The notes under the pieces: generated by a model | The model's database searches: none | Seen by the model: the letters and a program-made list of their open reading frames with translations, nothing else | What the model was told of the DNA's origin: nothing | In this document: piece after piece, positions 42,335-43,474 of the stretch | How the letters are laid out: every line of letters starts with the position of its first letter | Numbering within the stretch: position 1 is the stretch's first letter | NCBI GenBank assembly: GCA_947630595.1 | Contig: CANRIG010000023.1 | Span: forward strand, 1-43,474 | DNA: 43,474 nt | Direction: 5' to 3' | From: an uncultured Lachnospiraceae bacterium | GTDB lineage: Bacteria > Bacillota > Clostridia > Lachnospirales > Lachnospiraceae | Position numbers and translations under genes: made by a program

Positions 42335-42361
42335 AAAATCCCGGGCGAACTCCGGGATTTT
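42335..42361. terminator. Terminator downstream of the Panacea-MazF operon
   Basis: AAAATCCCGG (42335-42344) and CCGGGATTTT (42352-42361) form a perfect 10-bp stem with a 7-nt loop. T-rich sequence follows on both strands. It lies 13 bp beyond the toxin stop codon on the minus strand. Confidence 0.72.
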
Positions 42362-42374
42362 CTGTCTTAATCAT

Positions 42375-42677
42375 TCATGGTATAATGCGGAAGTCGAACA
42401 ACAATCGCTCTCTCTTATCGAGTTCTCCAATCTTGCGGGTAAAATCACTTTTCTCAAGCCTCAGCACTTTGCGAATCCTTATGCTGGTCGGCTTGGACAG
42501 GCCTGCTTCCTTCCAATATTTAACGCGGTATTCTTCCTGGTTATCACCTCTGTCAGTGCCGGTCATCTTGTAGGCAATAATATAGCACTGGTCGTTCCAT
42601 ATCATAACCGGGCGTTCTTTCACTCCATCGGTGTCCTCAAACTTCACTTTCACCATCCAGATTTCATATCGATTCAT
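42375..42677 (-). CDS. PemK/MazF-family toxin
   Basis: A 100-residue protein starting NRYEIWMVKVKFED, with KERPVMIW (the MazF strand carrying the catalytic arginine region), IIAYKMT and the C-terminal pattern EAGLSKPTSIRIRKVLRLEKS, followed by KIGELDKRE. These are typical of PemK/MazF endoribonucleases, which cleave mRNA. The ATG at 42677 lies inside the end of the antitoxin gene (14-bp overlap), so translation is coupled. It is second in the operon. Confidence 0.85.
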   Translation of the reverse strand: MNRYEIWMVKVKFEDTDGVKERPVMIWNDQCYIIAYKMTGTDRGDNQEEYRVKYWKEAGLSKPTSIRIRKVLRLEKSDFTRKIGELDKRERLLFDFRIIP

Positions 42678-43206
42678 CGTCCCAGTCCTTCGGTAATACA
42701 AGCAGTCCGTCTGCGTCCCGGTATCCTATGAAGTCTTCGTCTTTGAATTGTTTCGTCTCTTGGCCGAGATCACCGTAATCAGCAAAATAATTTCGGATCG
42801 TTTCAAGAGGAATTTCGATGTTAGATTGATTTGGACGGTACACCTGATCCCAGGGTGAGCCGACGGCATGTGTCTTGTTTCGCAATGTGCTTGCTGTATA
42901 TTTTCCGTATTTTCGGGCAACGTTAAACAAAATGTCTTCTTCTTCCGGGGTTATTTGGGAAATTGAATTCTGATCATAATCTTTGATCGGGCTGTCTCCA
43001 TACCCCTTGTACGCACGGTACACTGCCGGAACGACAGGGCCGTGATCCCACGCTTCGATCTTGTCATCAAAAAGCGGTTTCCCGAATTTGTTCAGATAAT
43101 GCCCCTGGGCGTAATAGAGCAGCTTGTTTATCTTCATGTTCGTAAGATCATCGAAAGCGTCACTCATGATATAGATCATATAGTTTGCAACTGTCCTTGC
43201 GTCCAT
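42664..43206 (-). CDS. Panacea-domain (SocA/DUF4065-like) antitoxin
   Basis: A 180-residue protein with the Panacea signature near its N-terminus: MKINKLLYYAQGHYL, then GKPLFDDKIEAWDHGPVVP and VYRAYKGYG. Panacea domains are general antitoxin modules that pair with many unrelated toxins. Here the partner is a MazF/PemK-like protein encoded immediately downstream. AAAGGAG lies 9 nt before the ATG at 43206, which is preferred over 43233. Its own promoter and a small inverted repeat lie upstream. Confidence 0.88.
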   Translation of the reverse strand: MDARTVANYMIYIMSDAFDDLTNMKINKLLYYAQGHYLNKFGKPLFDDKIEAWDHGPVVPAVYRAYKGYGDSPIKDYDQNSISQITPEEEDILFNVARKYGKYTASTLRNKTHAVGSPWDQVYRPNQSNIEIPLETIRNYFADYGDLGQETKQFKDEDFIGYRDADGLLVLPKDWDDESI

Positions 43207-43228
43207 ATTAAGCAGCTCCTTTCTTTCA

Positions 43229-43246
43229 AACAAATTTCAATTTGTT
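43229..43246 (-). promoter_or_regulatory. Candidate operator of the Panacea-MazF operon
   Basis: AACAAATT (43229-43236) and AATTTGTT (43239-43246) form an 8-bp inverted repeat with a 2-bp centre. It is placed just after the predicted transcription start and before the ribosome-binding site, where a bound antitoxin complex could repress. Confidence 0.45.
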
Positions 43247-43254
43247 ACGATATT

Positions 43255-43283
43255 ATTATACTTCACATTTTCGGGATACGCAA
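43255..43283 (-). promoter_or_regulatory. Promoter of the Panacea-MazF operon
   Basis: On the minus strand TTGCGT (43283-43278), 17 bp, TATAAT (43260-43255). Confidence 0.8.
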
Positions 43284-43350
43284 TAAAAACTATGGCTCTA
43301 TGATGACAACACCGAACGGGTTCACATAGATTCTTACGGAAAACATTTGT

Positions 43351-43379
43351 TTGCTTTTTTGATATGCCTGTGTTATACT
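43351..43379 (+). promoter_or_regulatory. Promoter at the right edge of the window
   Basis: TTGCTT (43351-43356), 17 bp, TATACT (43374-43379). It directs transcription rightwards toward the hairpin at 43441. Confidence 0.6.
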
Positions 43380-43385
43380 AAAGGA

Positions 43386-43463
43386 AACATACGTACGGGA
43401 CGGGTCTTCGACACTTGTAACTGAATAAAATCCCCGCAATCCGCAGAAATGCGGTATTTTTTT
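43386..43463 (+). ncRNA. Candidate short RNA or terminated leader
   Basis: The span from the predicted transcription start to the terminator is about 78 nt and has no credible ORF. It ends with CCGCA-GAAA-TGCGG (43441-43454) and T7 at 43457-43463. It may be a small RNA or the attenuator leader of a gene beyond the window. No known RNA family was recognised. Confidence 0.35.
43441..43463 (+). terminator. Intrinsic terminator at the right edge
   Basis: A 5-bp GC-rich stem closed by a GAAA tetraloop and followed by TA and seven T residues. Confidence 0.75.
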
Positions 43464-43474
43464 GTCAAATTTCT

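Noticed and set aside
42262-42573. Plus-strand frame opposite the MazF-like gene
   Set aside because: It runs through the terminator stem and opposite a recognised toxin gene.

Overview
The window looks like a chromosomal segment of a fairly GC-rich member of class Clostridia, most likely Lachnospiraceae. The evidence is the gene content: a Gram-positive ylm/sepF cluster, an mreBCD-PBP2-minCDE-rodA block, a Panacea antitoxin, a DUF1002 secreted protein and a small P-loop protein that I associate with that family. The assignment rests on synteny and recognised families, not on a marker search. I see no rRNA, tRNA or CRISPR.

Region 1 (1-15.6 kb, all plus strand) holds translation-accuracy, repair and metabolism genes. 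They are a DUF896 protein, a 5-formyltetrahydrofolate cyclo-ligase fused to ProA, miaB, mutS, mutL, miaA, an Rpn-type nuclease, a methionine gamma-lyase family protein and two flavoproteins. miaB-mutS-mutL-miaA form a tight tRNA-modification and mismatch-repair cluster. The mutL linker and the miaA N-terminus are both built from in-frame tandem repeats, and a third array follows the miaA stop codon.

Region 2 (15.6-26.5 kb, plus strand) is the cell-shape and septum-placement block: radC, mreB, mreC, mreD, a very large PBP2, minC, minD, minE, rodA, mgsA and a D-Ala-D-Ala carboxypeptidase. Short gaps and overlaps suggest one long transcription unit. A GC-rich structured element lies in the gap before radC.

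Region 3 (26.5-33.8 kb) starts with a monocistronic small P-loop protein that has a near-consensus promoter and a strong terminator, then a DUF378 membrane protein on the minus strand. A second strong promoter drives a HlyD-like protein, yggS, sepF and ylmH. After a 21-bp tandem array come aroB, lspA and an rluD-type pseudouridine synthase. The divIVA gene that often follows ylmH is not here.

Region 4 (33.8-43.5 kb) is more accessory and more AT-rich. It contains a TtcA-like tRNA thiolase, dtd, a D-2-hydroxyacid dehydrogenase with a G9 tract at its ribosome-binding region, and an AbiE-like two-gene module (winged-helix regulator plus nucleotidyltransferase) whose promoter lies inside a perfect 13-bp inverted repeat. 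Next come a dif-like 27-bp palindrome, a XerS-like tyrosine recombinase, a secreted DUF1002 protein with a PET-repeat stalk, and a Panacea-MazF toxin-antitoxin pair. The right edge carries a promoter and terminator that could define a short RNA.

Two themes stand out. First, short tandem arrays tile without gaps in at least eight places (units of 14, 15, 17, 21, 25, 33 and 39 bp), often starting at a stop codon or inside a linker. Second, a toxin-antitoxin-like module, a dif-like site and a Xer recombinase lie side by side.
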